Assembly (NCBI RefSeq): GCF_020421205.1 | Contig: NZ_JAIZZH010000002.1 | Span: 992,001 to 1,056,000, forward strand | Length of the DNA: 64,000 nt | Origin: Hymenobacter pini | GTDB taxonomy: Bacteria > Bacteroidota > Bacteroidia > Cytophagales > Hymenobacteraceae | Direction of reading: 5' to 3' | The notes under the pieces: model-generated | What the model was told of the DNA's origin: nothing | The model's input: only the letters and a program-made list of their open reading frames with translations | Databases searched by the model: none | Shown here: positions 1 to 8,817 of the stretch, in pieces | How the letters are laid out: the number at the start of each line of letters is the position of its first letter | How positions within the stretch are numbered: position 1 is the first letter of the stretch | Position numbers and translations under genes: made by a program

Positions 1-37
1 CGTGGCCCTGATTATCAGTTCCGCCATTCATGGATAA
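1..37 (+). CDS. C-terminal end of a membrane protein (partial)
   Basis: Frame 2 reads an apolar tail ending VALIISSAIHG and stops at TAA 35-37. The stop overlaps the start of the next gene (ATG at 30) by 8 bp, which suggests translational coupling. The apolar C-terminus fits a small membrane protein. DUF350-type membrane proteins are often found beside spermidine-synthase-like genes, so that is one guess, but eleven residues cannot assign a family. The gene starts outside the window. Confidence 0.4.
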   Translation, partial: VALIISSAIHG

Positions 38-1604
38 AGTACCCGTGCGCCGGGCGCGGCGCGTGGCCCCCGGGCCCGCCGCCACCGCCCCGGCCGATTA
101 CCGCCCGGCCCTGCTGCTGGGTTCGGTGTTTGTTATTGCCACCTGCGGGCTGGTGTACGAGCTGATTGCGGGCACGCTGGCCTCCTACCTGCTCGGCGAC
201 TCGGTGATGCAGTTTTCCACCATCATCGGGGTGTACCTGTTTTCGATGGGCATTGGCTCGTGGCTGTCGCGCTACCTGGGGGGCTCGTTGCTGCGGTGGT
301 TTATCCGGCTCGAAATTCTGGTGGGGTTGGTGGGCGGCTTTTCGGCCCCGCTGCTGTTTGTGCTGTTCGAATACGTGGTGTCGTTCCGGCTGATTCTGTA
401 CGCGCTGGTGGGCCTCACGGGAGTGCTGGTGGGCCTGGAAATTCCGCTGCTGATGCGGATTCTGGAAAACCGCTTCGAGTTCAAGGACCTGGTTTCCCGC
501 GTGTTCACCTTCGACTACATTGGGGCGCTGCTGGCCTCGCTGGTGTTCCCGCTGGTGCTCATGCCGCAGCTGGGGCTTATCCGGACTTCGCTGCTGTGCG
601 GGGCCCTGAACGTGGCCGTGGCGGGCGTGGCCCTGTACCGCTTCCCCGAAACCCGGCCCTTCCGGCGCAGCCTCACCGGGGCGCTGGTAGCCTCACTGGT
701 GGCGCTGGCCGTGGGCTTCGGCTACGCCGAGCGCATCCAGACCTACACCGAAGGCCTGGCATTTCAGGACCAGGTGATTTACTCCAAGAGCACCACCTAC
801 CAGCGCATCATCCTCACCAAAAACCAGCGGGAGCTGCGCCTGTTTCTCAACGGCAACCTGCAGTTCAGCTCCCTCGACGAGTACCGCTACCACGAGGCGC
901 TGGTGCACCCGGCCATGCAGGCGCTGCCCCGGGCCCGGCAGGTGCTGGTGCTGGGCGGCGGCGACGGGCTGGCTGTGCGCGAGCTGCTGAAATACCCCCA
1001 GCTGCAGCACATCCGGCTGGTCGACCTCGACGCGGGTATGACGCGCCTGTTTCAAAATAATGAGATGCTGCGCGAGCTGAACCGGGGGGCACTACTGCAT
1101 TCCAAAGTGGAAGTTATCAACGGTGACGCTTACCAGTGGGTGCGCCAGGATACTACCCGCTACCAGTGCATCGTAGTGGATTTTCCCGACCCCGGCAACT
1201 ACTCCATCGGCAAGCTGTATTCGGTGGCGTTTTACCGGGAGCTGGAAAAGCGGCTGGCCCCCGGCGGCTGGGTGGTGGTGCAGAGCACCTCGCCCTACGT
1301 GGCGCGCCGCTCGTTCTGGTGCGTGGCCCACACGTTGCAGGCGGCCGGTTTCACCACCCTGCCTTACCATTGCTACGTGCCGTCGTTTGGGGAGTGGGGC
1401 TTTGTGCTGGCCGGCCGCAACCAGCATTGGCGGCCCGATGCCGGCCCCCTCCCCGCCGGCCTGCGCTACGTGTCGCCCGCCACCATCCGCGACATGCGCT
1501 TCTTCCCGCCCGACATGAGCGAAATCCCCACCGACATCAACCAGCTCAACAACCAGGCCCTGGTCCGCTATTTCGAGGATGACTGGGGGCCGTATGTGCA
1601 TTAG
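30..1604 (+). CDS. Membrane-anchored spermidine synthase-like aminopropyltransferase
   Basis: 524 residues. The N-terminal half (about 28-235) is strongly hydrophobic, with roughly six to seven predicted membrane helices. The C-terminal half is a spermidine-synthase fold: a nucleotide-binding motif LGGGDGLAVREL near residue 305, VDLDAGM (ribose-binding acid), INGDAYQWV, and the catalytic-loop motif VVDFPDPGNYSIGKLYS. Members of this family transfer an aminopropyl group from decarboxylated SAM to a diamine; the substrate of the membrane-fused subfamily is not established. The ATG at 30 overlaps the preceding stop. The next gene is a Tat-exported FAD oxidoreductase, so a linked polyamine or amine pathway at the membrane is a reasonable inference. 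The family is clear, the exact reaction is not. Confidence 0.85.
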   Translation: MDKVPVRRARRVAPGPAATAPADYRPALLLGSVFVIATCGLVYELIAGTLASYLLGDSVMQFSTIIGVYLFSMGIGSWLSRYLGGSLLRWFIRLEILVGLVGGFSAPLLFVLFEYVVSFRLILYALVGLTGVLVGLEIPLLMRILENRFEFKDLVSRVFTFDYIGALLASLVFPLVLMPQLGLIRTSLLCGALNVAVAGVALYRFPETRPFRRSLTGALVASLVALAVGFGYAERIQTYTEGLAFQDQVIYSKSTTYQRIILTKNQRELRLFLNGNLQFSSLDEYRYHEALVHPAMQALPRARQVLVLGGGDGLAVRELLKYPQLQHIRLVDLDAGMTRLFQNNEMLRELNRGALLHSKVEVINGDAYQWVRQDTTRYQCIVVDFPDPGNYSIGKLYSVAFYRELEKRLAPGGWVVVQSTSPYVARRSFWCVAHTLQAAGFTTLPYHCYVPSFGEWGFVLAGRNQHWRPDAGPLPAGLRYVSPATIRDMRFFPPDMSEIPTDINQLNNQALVRYFEDDWGPYVH

Positions 1605-1634
1605 GTGGTTGGCTACTGTCCGTTCTCAATCGTT

Positions 1635-1732
1635 GTCATCCTGAGCTTGCGAAGGATCTAATAACGTCAGCAAGGTCATCTGATTACTACTTGTTCCTCT
1701 GTGATAAGGTCTTTCGCTCTGCTCAGGATGAC
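1635..1732. repeat. Intergenic inverted-repeat element, copy A
   Basis: The left arm begins GTCATCCTGAGCTTGCGAAG and the right arm, read on the other strand, begins GTCATCCTGAGCAGAGCGAA. The arms are imperfect, with about 45 bp between them. It lies between the aminopropyltransferase and the oxidoreductase genes and belongs to the family also seen at 22498, 37664, 47115 and 56513. No ORF is carried. Confidence 0.8.
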
Positions 1733-1800
1733 AGAACTCACAGAAGTCCCCAACCAGCATCAGCAACGAATAACTAAAAGCCAGCAACGAGAAACGCCCA

Positions 1801-3450
1801 ATGTCCACCCGCCGTCATTTTCTGCAACAGGCCGCGTTAGGTGGCGCGGGGCTGCTGCTGGCTCCGCTGGTAGGGCTGGAGTCGTGCGCGCCGGGCACCA
1901 GCCGCAGCCATATCCGCGGAAGTCTGCACGGGGCCAACCACGCCACCGGTCATCTGCTGCGCAACGTGGCGGCGCTACCGGCCCCGCAGCGCACCCAGCA
2001 GGTAGATGTGCTGATTGTGGGCGGCGGGGTAAGCGGCCTCGCGGCACGGCGGGAGCTGGAGCGCCGGGGCGTAAACCCGCAACATATTGCGCTGGTAGAG
2101 CTGGACGAGCAGGTGGGCGGTAACTCCCGGGCCGGCGAAAATGCTGTATCCGCGTATCCCTGGGGCGCACACTACTTACCGGTGCCCGACGCCCGTAACT
2201 CCGAGCTGCTCGGGTTTCTGGCGCAGGCCGGCGTAATTACCGGCACCGACGCTACCTCCGGGCTACCGATTTACAACGAGTACCACCTCTGCCACGACCC
2301 TGAGGAACGCCTGTACATCCAGGGCCATTGGCAAGGCGGATTGGTACCCGAGTTGGGGGTACCCGCGGCTGAACAAGCCCAGATAGCCCGCTTCTTCCGG
2401 CTGATTGAGCAGCTGCGCCAGGCCGTAGGTTCCGACGGCCGCGACGCCTTCCGGATTCCGGTGCAGGAGTCGTCCCAGGACGAGCAGTACCGGCAGCTGG
2501 ATGCCGTACCTTTTGCCCAATACCTGACGGAGCAGGGTTTCACCAGCCCGCACCTGCTCTGGTACCTCGACTACTGCTGCCGCGACGACTACGGGGCTAC
2601 CCCAACGCAGGTGTCGGCGTGGGCGGGGCTGCACTACTTTGCGGCCCGCAAAGGTCGGGCCCACAACGCCACCGGCGCCGATGTGCTCACCTGGCCTCAG
2701 GGCAACGGATTTCTGATAGAACAGCTGCGCCGGCAGGCCACTTCCCCCATCCACCCCGACACCGTAGCTTACGCACTGCACAATACGCTCGGCGGCCTGG
2801 CCGTAGACTGCTACCACGTACCCACCCGCCAAACCACCCGCTTCCAGGCCCGGCAGGTTATTCTGGCTACTCCGCTGTTTATCACCCAGCGGCTGCTGAG
2901 CAACCTGCCGCCCGAAGCCCACCGCGCCCTGCCCTGCCACCGCGCCCCGTGGGTGATTGTGAACCTGACGGTGGAGTATTTGCCCCAGGGCCCGGGCCAG
3001 CCGCTGAGCTGGGATAATGTGCTGTACGGTAGCCCGTCGGTGGGCTACGTGCACGCCAACCATCAGAGCCTGAGCTTGAACGCGGACAGCCCGCGCGTCA
3101 TCACGTATTACCTTCCCCTGGCAGCTCCCGATCCGGCTGAGGCCCGCCGCATGGCCTACCAAACCAGCTACGATGAGTGGGTGCGCCGGGCGTTGCAGGA
3201 GCTGGAAACGGCCCACCCTGGCATCACGGCCTTGGTGCAACGCGCCGACGTATGGGTGTGGGGCCACGGCATGGTGGCTCCTACGCCGGGCTTCGTGTGG
3301 GGCCCGGCCCGGCAACAAGCCGCTAAGCCTTGGGCCGACAAGCTGTTTTTTGCCCACACCGACCTGAGCGGCATCTCCATTTTTGAAGAAGGATTTTACC
3401 AGGGCACCCGAGCCGCACGTGAGGCTGTAGCGGCTCAGTCTCTCGCTTAG
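1801..3450 (+). CDS. Tat-exported FAD-dependent oxidoreductase (amine-oxidase-like)
   Basis: 549 residues. The N-terminus has a twin-arginine motif (TRRHFLQQ, residues 3-10) followed by a hydrophobic stretch ending near LESCAPG, so export in folded form with FAD bound is expected. The Cys could be a lipid anchor, but Glu at -2 makes a poor lipobox. The Rossmann FAD motif GGGVSGLAARREL sits near residue 72, followed by an acidic strand end (VELDEQVGGNS). The C-terminus (GISIFEEGFYQGTRAA) resembles the FAD-closing motif of flavin amine oxidases. It follows the aminopropyltransferase on the same strand, separated by repeat copy A, so oxidation of a polyamine-like product is possible but unproven. 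Confidence 0.8.
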   Translation: MSTRRHFLQQAALGGAGLLLAPLVGLESCAPGTSRSHIRGSLHGANHATGHLLRNVAALPAPQRTQQVDVLIVGGGVSGLAARRELERRGVNPQHIALVELDEQVGGNSRAGENAVSAYPWGAHYLPVPDARNSELLGFLAQAGVITGTDATSGLPIYNEYHLCHDPEERLYIQGHWQGGLVPELGVPAAEQAQIARFFRLIEQLRQAVGSDGRDAFRIPVQESSQDEQYRQLDAVPFAQYLTEQGFTSPHLLWYLDYCCRDDYGATPTQVSAWAGLHYFAARKGRAHNATGADVLTWPQGNGFLIEQLRRQATSPIHPDTVAYALHNTLGGLAVDCYHVPTRQTTRFQARQVILATPLFITQRLLSNLPPEAHRALPCHRAPWVIVNLTVEYLPQGPGQPLSWDNVLYGSPSVGYVHANHQSLSLNADSPRVITYYLPLAAPDPAEARRMAYQTSYDEWVRRALQELETAHPGITALVQRADVWVWGHGMVAPTPGFVWGPARQQAAKPWADKLFFAHTDLSGISIFEEGFYQGTRAAREAVAAQSLA

Positions 3451-3616
3451 TTCCCTTAAAATAGCATCATGCCACTAGGCTGCGTGCGGCCAGTTTCATC
3501 TTGATTATCGGGCAAGAGCCTAGCCAGATCAACTCTTCCACCGCATAACCCCTTGTTGATGTCTGATGCCGGGAGATTATATCTGTAGTTCTGCCTGATA
3601 CCGATTTACGAATTAT

Positions 3617-3642
3617 TCGTAATATTACGATACAATCGTAAT
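3617..3642 (+). promoter_or_regulatory. Palindromic operator-like site upstream of the M28 peptidase
   Basis: A perfect 14-nt palindrome TCGTAATATTACGA (3617-3630) is followed by another half-site TCGTAAT (3636-3642), four bases before the ATG at 3647. A further TTACGA lies just upstream (3606-3611). The spacing and symmetry suggest a repressor or dimeric regulator acting at the start of the gene. The regulator is unknown. Confidence 0.4.
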
Positions 3643-3646
3643 TAAC

Positions 3647-4969
3647 ATGCTCAAGGCTACTCACTCTTGCATCGTTTTCATCCTTTTATGCCTAAACGTG
3701 CTGGTTTTTCTACCAGCCTCGGCTCAATCGGTGGTTTCTGAGCGGGCGTTGCGCCGGGTGGTGGGTGAACTGGCTGGTGATGCCATGCGCGGGCGCGGCG
3801 TGGGCGACGGCTCAGTGCTGGCGGCCCGCTACCTGGAAAAGGAGTTTCAACGGGCGGGCTTGCAGCCGTTGCCCGGCGCGCCATCCTCTGCGCAAGAATT
3901 TACGGTATACCAGAGTCGTAGCCAGGGGCTTACCGTTTCGCTCAACGGACAGCCTATCGACCACAGCCGCTCGGTACTGTTGCCGGGCCAGCCAGCCTTT
4001 TCCTGGACTGCCACGCAGGCGCGGCCGCCGCGGCTGCTCATAGTCCCGGCCGGTGTATCGCTGAGGCCGTATGTCGATTCGGTTTTCAAGGCTAAGCAGG
4101 ACTTGTTGGTGCTGGTGCACCCGGATCATAGCCGCTGGTTTAATTCACTGGTGGCGCACTATTGGAGCAACAGCCAATTCAGCCTTACGCCACCGGACCC
4201 GTTCTCGGTGGTCTTGCTGCTCACCACTGATACACAGGCTACTTCATTCAGCGTCAGCGGCCGCACCAGTGTCCGGACCGTGCGATTGCGCAACGTGGTG
4301 GGCGTGCTTCCGGGCCGCGACCCAGCCCACCAAAATGAGCAGGTAATTTTCTCCGCGCATTACGACCACCTGGGTATCCGGCCCGCCGTGCAGGGCGACT
4401 CCATTGCCAATGGGGCCGATGATGATGCCAGCGGCACGGCCGCCGTGGTGGCGCTGGCCCGCTACTATCACAAGCGCCACGATAATGCCCGCACCCTAGT
4501 GTTTGTGGCCTTCACGGCCGAAGAGGTTGGCGGCTTTGGGGTGGAATACTTCAGCCGGCAGTTGCAGCCCAGCCAGGTAGCAGCCATGCTCAACATTGAA
4601 ATGATTGGTACGCCGGCGAAGTTCGGACTCCGCTCGGCTTTCGTGACGGGCTTCGAGAAGTCGGATCTGGGGGCAATTCTGCAGCGCCAGGTACCCGCTA
4701 CCACTTTCCGCTTCGAGCCCGACCCGTATCCTGACCAATACTTATTTTACCGCTCAGATAACTACAAGCTGGCGCGGCTTGGTATTCCGGCCCATACCAT
4801 CAGCACCGTGCAGTTGCCCAGCGCCACGTATTACCACACGGTAGACGACGAAATAGCCAACCTTAACTTCAGCAATATGCGCGCGGTAGTGCAGGGCATT
4901 GCGGCCGGCGCCGCCTCCCTCGTCAGCGGACAGGATACGCCCACCCGCCTTGCGCCCGGCACCCCTTAG
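3647..4969 (+). CDS. M28-family secreted zinc aminopeptidase
   Basis: 440 residues with a signal peptide (hydrophobic 12-24, ending PASAQS). The metal-binding motifs of the M28 family appear in order: SAHYDHLG (His/Asp region, about 235), NGADDDASGTA (bridging Asp, about 255), FTAEEVGG (catalytic and ligand Glu, about 290), IEMIG (about 317) and YHTVDDE (last His, about 396). Such enzymes remove N-terminal residues or dipeptides from peptides outside the cytoplasm, with two zinc ions. The gene starts in an AT-rich region with a palindrome and ends 4 bp before the next start, so the two are probably co-transcribed. Confidence 0.88.
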   Translation: MLKATHSCIVFILLCLNVLVFLPASAQSVVSERALRRVVGELAGDAMRGRGVGDGSVLAARYLEKEFQRAGLQPLPGAPSSAQEFTVYQSRSQGLTVSLNGQPIDHSRSVLLPGQPAFSWTATQARPPRLLIVPAGVSLRPYVDSVFKAKQDLLVLVHPDHSRWFNSLVAHYWSNSQFSLTPPDPFSVVLLLTTDTQATSFSVSGRTSVRTVRLRNVVGVLPGRDPAHQNEQVIFSAHYDHLGIRPAVQGDSIANGADDDASGTAAVVALARYYHKRHDNARTLVFVAFTAEEVGGFGVEYFSRQLQPSQVAAMLNIEMIGTPAKFGLRSAFVTGFEKSDLGAILQRQVPATTFRFEPDPYPDQYLFYRSDNYKLARLGIPAHTISTVQLPSATYYHTVDDEIANLNFSNMRAVVQGIAAGAASLVSGQDTPTRLAPGTP

Positions 4970-4973
4970 CAGC

Positions 4974-6245
4974 ATGCAATTGTCTTCCTCCGTTGTTCGC
5001 TCCCAATTGCTACGCGCCGTTTTACTCTGGGGCGTGCTGTGGCTGGGGCAGCTTAGCCCGGCCCTGGGGCAGGCCCGCCTGAGTGGCGTGGTGCTCGATT
5101 CCGTGACGCGGCAGCCGCTGCCATTTGGTACCGTGTTTCTGGCCAATACCACGCTGGGCGTAACTACCGATGATGCCGGGCGGTTTACCTTTCCCCGGGT
5201 GCCGGCTGGTACGTACGAGGTAGTGGCCTCCTACCTGGGCTATCAACTGCGCCAGCAGGTGGTGACGGTGGCCGCTCAGCCGCAAGAGCTGATGTTTCGG
5301 CTGCCTCCCACGGCCAATGCGCTGCGGGAGGTGGTCATTCGGCCCCACCAGAATAACCCCAATGACTACCAGAAATTTGCCAGCACCTTCCTGGGTAGCA
5401 CCACATTTTCGCAGCAGTGCCGCATCCGAAACCCCAACGCGGTGCGCGTGGATTACGACCAGGAGCGTAACGAACTGATAGCTACTTGCTCCGACTTTCT
5501 GACGGTGGAAAACCGGGCCCTGGGCTACCGCATCAAGTACTACGGCCTCGATTTTCGCCTGAATTTCCGGGAGCAGTGGATGTCGTTCTACGGCTATCCG
5601 GTGTTTGAGCTGCTGAAGGCCCGCTCCCAAAAAGAGCAGCGGCGCTGGGCGGCTAACCGTCAGCAGGCGTACACCGGTTCACTCACCCATTTTCTGCGTA
5701 GCGTACTGGAAAACCAGGTGGCGGAGGCCGGATTTCAGGTGCGGCGGCTACGGCGCGTGGATAATCCCGCCCGCCCCCGCGCCGACAGTCTGCTGGCCCT
5801 GATGCGGGCCCAGGCCGCAACGCTACGCCCCCTCAACCCGCGTGAGTTCGATGATTCGCTTAGTCACTTGATAAAAGTGCCCCGACAGTTCACGTACTTG
5901 TTCACCCAGCCGCTGCCCACCACTCAGTTCCGGGAAATGCTCCCTACCGGTGCCATCGCCCTGCGCTTTCCCGACCAACTGCAGGTGACCTTTGATCGGG
6001 AGCCCGCCGACCCGGCGTACGTGGCCTACACCGCCCGGAATGCCTCTGCCGAGCAGCCCCTGCCCGCCGGGCTCAGCACTCAGGTATCGGTATTGAATTT
6101 ACTGGAGCCGCGGGTGGAGCTGCAAGCCAATGGTCAGCCCCGCAACCCGCTGGCCCTGCTAACGGAAGGCTACTGGGGGTTTGAGAAGATGGGGGAATTT
6201 ATGCCCGTGGATTATACGCCTCCTCCCGCTGCAACCCAGCCGTAG
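4974..6245 (+). CDS. Secreted protein with N-terminal carboxypeptidase-like regulatory domain
   Basis: The ATG at 4974 was chosen because it begins a good signal peptide (MQLSSSVV... ending ALGQA); an upstream in-frame ATG at 4899 would overlap the M28 gene. The product has 423 residues. Residues about 28-110 form a CarboxypepD_reg-like beta-sandwich (LSGVVLDSVTRQPLPFGTV, DDAGRFTFPRVPAGTYEV), common in Bacteroidota envelope proteins. The remainder is a conserved-looking domain of unknown function, possibly related to DUF5686-type outer-membrane proteins but shorter; I could not confirm this. It starts 4 bp after the M28 stop. Confidence 0.75.
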   Translation: MQLSSSVVRSQLLRAVLLWGVLWLGQLSPALGQARLSGVVLDSVTRQPLPFGTVFLANTTLGVTTDDAGRFTFPRVPAGTYEVVASYLGYQLRQQVVTVAAQPQELMFRLPPTANALREVVIRPHQNNPNDYQKFASTFLGSTTFSQQCRIRNPNAVRVDYDQERNELIATCSDFLTVENRALGYRIKYYGLDFRLNFREQWMSFYGYPVFELLKARSQKEQRRWAANRQQAYTGSLTHFLRSVLENQVAEAGFQVRRLRRVDNPARPRADSLLALMRAQAATLRPLNPREFDDSLSHLIKVPRQFTYLFTQPLPTTQFREMLPTGAIALRFPDQLQVTFDREPADPAYVAYTARNASAEQPLPAGLSTQVSVLNLLEPRVELQANGQPRNPLALLTEGYWGFEKMGEFMPVDYTPPPAATQP

Positions 6246-6282
6246 GGTTGTATTTTCGGGGGCCACATGCTGCCCTTCCCAT

Positions 6283-7344
6283 ATGCCCCGTCTTGCACCT
6301 TCGCCCACGGCCACCCGCTTCCGCCAGCCTTGGATTCGCTCGGCTGGGTTTGATGGGTTTTGGATTCTGGCTCCGCCTTTTGTGGCTTTGCTGGTGGTGG
6401 CCGGATTGCCCGCGGAGTTTCGCACCACGGCCCGCATGCCCGTGTGGGCGTGGGTAGCGCTGGTAGTGCTCATTGATGTGGCCCACGTGTACAGCACCCT
6501 GTTTCGCACCTACTTTGATGGCCAGCGGCGGCGGCAGCTACGCACGCTGCTGTGGGCAGTGCCACTGGGGTGCTACCTGCTGGGCGTGGCCCTGCACTGG
6601 GCCGGAGGGCTTTGGTTTTGGCGGGTGCTGGCCTACGCGGCAGTTTTCCACTTTATCCGGCAGCAATACGGATTTTTGCGCCTTTACAGCCGTACGGACG
6701 CCACTTCCAGTTACAGTAAGCAGCTTGATACGCTCCTTATCTACAGCGCTACGCTGTACCCGCTGCTGTGGTGGCACCTCTCCAGGCCCCGCAACTTTTC
6801 GTGGTTCGTAACCGGTGATTTTGTGCAGTACAACTGGCCGCTGGGCCGCCAGCTCCTAACCGGGGCGTACTGCCTGCTGCTACTCGCGTACGTGTGGAAA
6901 GAGTGCCGATACTGGCAGCAAACTAGACATTTCAACCTTCCCCGCAATCTGCTGCTGCTGGGCACGGCCGCATCGTGGTACGTGGGCATCGTGCTGCTCA
7001 ACGGCGACCTGGCTTTTACGCTGCTGAACGTAGTTGCCCACGGCATTCCGTATCTGGCCCTGATCTGGACTAGTAGCCGCCCCAACACTACGGCTCCCCG
7101 CCCCTGGTGGCACGGGCGTTACGGCCTGGGCCTGTTTGTGGCGGTGGTGGTTGGGTTGGCGTTCTTGGAAGAGGGCCTCTGGGACGGGCTGGTGTGGCGG
7201 GAGCACGCCCTCGTATTCGGGTGGTTTCAGCAACTGCCAGCCGTGGCCTCGCCTGCCCTGTTGATATGGCTGGTACCGCTGCTGGCCTTGCCCCAGGCTA
7301 CCCATTACGTGCTGGACGGCTTCATCTGGCGGCGCAACTCCTAA
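6283..7344 (+). CDS. Polytopic membrane protein of unknown function
   Basis: 353 residues from ATG 6283. That start leaves a TATTTTCG box at 6251-6258 upstream and avoids overlap with the preceding gene. About eight to nine hydrophobic segments are spread along the protein, among them FWILAPPFVALLVVAG and WVALVVLIDVAHV. A motif VFHFIRQQYGFLRLYSR with His and Arg lies between helices, and late helices contain LLNVVAHGIPYLALIW and QATHYVLDGFIW. The His residues in membrane segments could bind metal or haem, but this is only a possibility. No family is recognised. Confidence 0.7.
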   Translation: MPRLAPSPTATRFRQPWIRSAGFDGFWILAPPFVALLVVAGLPAEFRTTARMPVWAWVALVVLIDVAHVYSTLFRTYFDGQRRRQLRTLLWAVPLGCYLLGVALHWAGGLWFWRVLAYAAVFHFIRQQYGFLRLYSRTDATSSYSKQLDTLLIYSATLYPLLWWHLSRPRNFSWFVTGDFVQYNWPLGRQLLTGAYCLLLLAYVWKECRYWQQTRHFNLPRNLLLLGTAASWYVGIVLLNGDLAFTLLNVVAHGIPYLALIWTSSRPNTTAPRPWWHGRYGLGLFVAVVVGLAFLEEGLWDGLVWREHALVFGWFQQLPAVASPALLIWLVPLLALPQATHYVLDGFIWRRNS

Positions 7345-7363
7345 ACACAATAATCCCGGGCGG

Positions 7364-7642
7364 CTATGCAGCCCGGGCCGCCGCCGTAGCCACCTGCGCG
7401 TCCAGAATTTCGACGACGAAGCCCTGCTCCGGCGAGTAGGACTTGCGGTAAAACACCGTAACCTGCCGGCCCCGCACCGAGGTAACGGTGGTAGCGCACA
7501 CTTCGCCATAGGCCTTTTCCTGCTCCAGAAAGGGCCGCAGCAACTCGATAGTAGGCAAAAACTCGGCGGGCAGAATACCCTGCTGCTCCTGCAGCTTCAC
7601 GGCACTTACCGGGTATAGAAAACGGGTGTTGAACAGTATCAT
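7364..7642 (-). CDS. Small conserved-looking hypothetical protein
   Basis: 92 residues, convergent with the membrane protein ending at 7344. No signal peptide or membrane segment. It contains a mixed alpha/beta stretch (LQEQQGILPAEFLPTIELL, then TVTSVRGRQVTVFYRKS). Its ATG lies in an AT-richer region. No function is assigned. It could be a minor protein or a false call, but the reverse strand offers no better ORF. Confidence 0.55.
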   Translation of the reverse strand: MILFNTRFLYPVSAVKLQEQQGILPAEFLPTIELLRPFLEQEKAYGEVCATTVTSVRGRQVTVFYRKSYSPEQGFVVEILDAQVATAAARAA

Positions 7643-7751
7643 AAACAGACTGATGCGTTTGAAAAGCCTCCCCTGCAGAAGCCCCTCGAAAACAGTCAGT
7701 CCGTCACTTAAATTCCTTTGCTGCGGCCTTCTTCGGTAGTATTAGTGGGCG

Positions 7752-8666
7752 CTACAAGCTCAGCTCTACTACTACGGCGGTTGAGCCGCCGGCATCATCG
7801 TCGGTTACCAGTAAAAGCTCCACTTGATTGGCCTGCAGCTGCCGGAATACGGCCACGCCTTCTACTTTGCTGCGGTAGGGCCGGCCGTCGGGCCAGCGGA
7901 GCGGGGCCAGTTTCAAGGGCAACACCCGGGTTTCGCTCGGGGGCAGTAGCGCCAGCTCTCCTACAAACGAGCCCAGTACTGCTCCGTCCTGCACGGCGTC
8001 AACGGTATCCTCTACCGAAGCCGTAACTAGTAGCCGGCCGTTCTGCCAGCTCGCACCCGAGAAACCGGCCGGCTTGCCTTCCACCGTTGGCAACTCAAAC
8101 AACTGCTTGCTGATGGCAGGAAATTGCGTGGTTTGGCGCTGCAGGTATGCCCAAATAGCCCCTAGCGGCATCCGGAACAGCAAATTGCCGGTGCTCACTC
8201 CTACCGTACGCTGAAACAGCAGTAGCTCATTGGGGGTGGCCGCGGCGGCCTCCAGGTTGAGCGTGATATCGCCGGGCAATAGCTCCCGCAGGGCGGCGTA
8301 CAGTCCGCTGAGGCTCACTGGAAATACTGCCTCCACCTTACCCGCCTGCAAAGGCACCCAAAACCCCTGCTCCCGGGCGGCGGTGGCCCCGGAGCCCAGC
8401 ACCAGCAGGCCAGTTGCGCCACCGGGCACCGTTAGAGCCGTGAGGCATTCCAGGTCCTGTTTGATATCCTTCGGGATGCGCCCAGTGCTGAAATGGGCGG
8501 TTTCAAACAGCGTGGTACGGGCCCCGGCCGCCAAGGTAGCGGCGTTGAGCTGGTACAGAAACGGGGCATCGTCGCCGATGATGTAGGCGGTTTCACCTAC
8601 TATTTCCACCCCCGAGGCGGAGGGCAAATTAGGCAGCACAACTTCCCGACGAACCAGAGCCTGCAT
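7752..8666 (-). CDS. Unrecognised cytoplasmic protein, probable beta-propeller-like fold
   Basis: 304 residues without a signal peptide. The sequence alternates short beta-rich repeats (AYIIGDDAPFLYQLNAATL, TGLLVLGSGATAARE, GRLLVTASVEDTVD, VELLLVTDDDAGGSTAVV), which is typical of propeller or phytase-like folds. The final Asp-rich VTDDDAGGS segment could bind a metal. It follows the OmpA-type gene on the same strand, but with about 150 bp and a repeat element between them, so an operon is uncertain. Confidence 0.65.
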   Translation of the reverse strand: MQALVRREVVLPNLPSASGVEIVGETAYIIGDDAPFLYQLNAATLAAGARTTLFETAHFSTGRIPKDIKQDLECLTALTVPGGATGLLVLGSGATAAREQGFWVPLQAGKVEAVFPVSLSGLYAALRELLPGDITLNLEAAAATPNELLLFQRTVGVSTGNLLFRMPLGAIWAYLQRQTTQFPAISKQLFELPTVEGKPAGFSGASWQNGRLLVTASVEDTVDAVQDGAVLGSFVGELALLPPSETRVLPLKLAPLRWPDGRPYRSKVEGVAVFRQLQANQVELLLVTDDDAGGSTAVVVELSL

Positions 8667-8709
8667 AGTACATAGAACTTAAACAGTTGCTGTAATGAGC
8701 TGTACGACA

Positions 8710-8817
8710 GTAGCGCGCAGTTCCGCTTCGCGCACAAGCCGCGGGTGAGTACCCCCATATTGCACCATTCGCGTAGGAACTCGCTCCGCTCATGCGCGAA
8801 GCTCCGCTTTGCGCTAC
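8710..8817. repeat. Intergenic inverted repeat with GTAGCGC ends
   Basis: The 108-bp segment begins GTAGCGCGCAGTTCCGCTTC and its other end, read on the minus strand, begins GTAGCGCAAAGCGGAGCTTC. Both arms then contain TTCGCGCA. The right end overlaps the stop codon of the OmpA-family gene (8814-8816), so the element may supply that stop. A shorter hairpin with the same TAGCGCGCA core is at 61937-61971. Confidence 0.6.

Noticed and set aside
3467-3664. 65-codon minus-strand ORF
   Set aside because: It covers the AT-rich promoter and palindrome region of the peptidase and has no conserved features.
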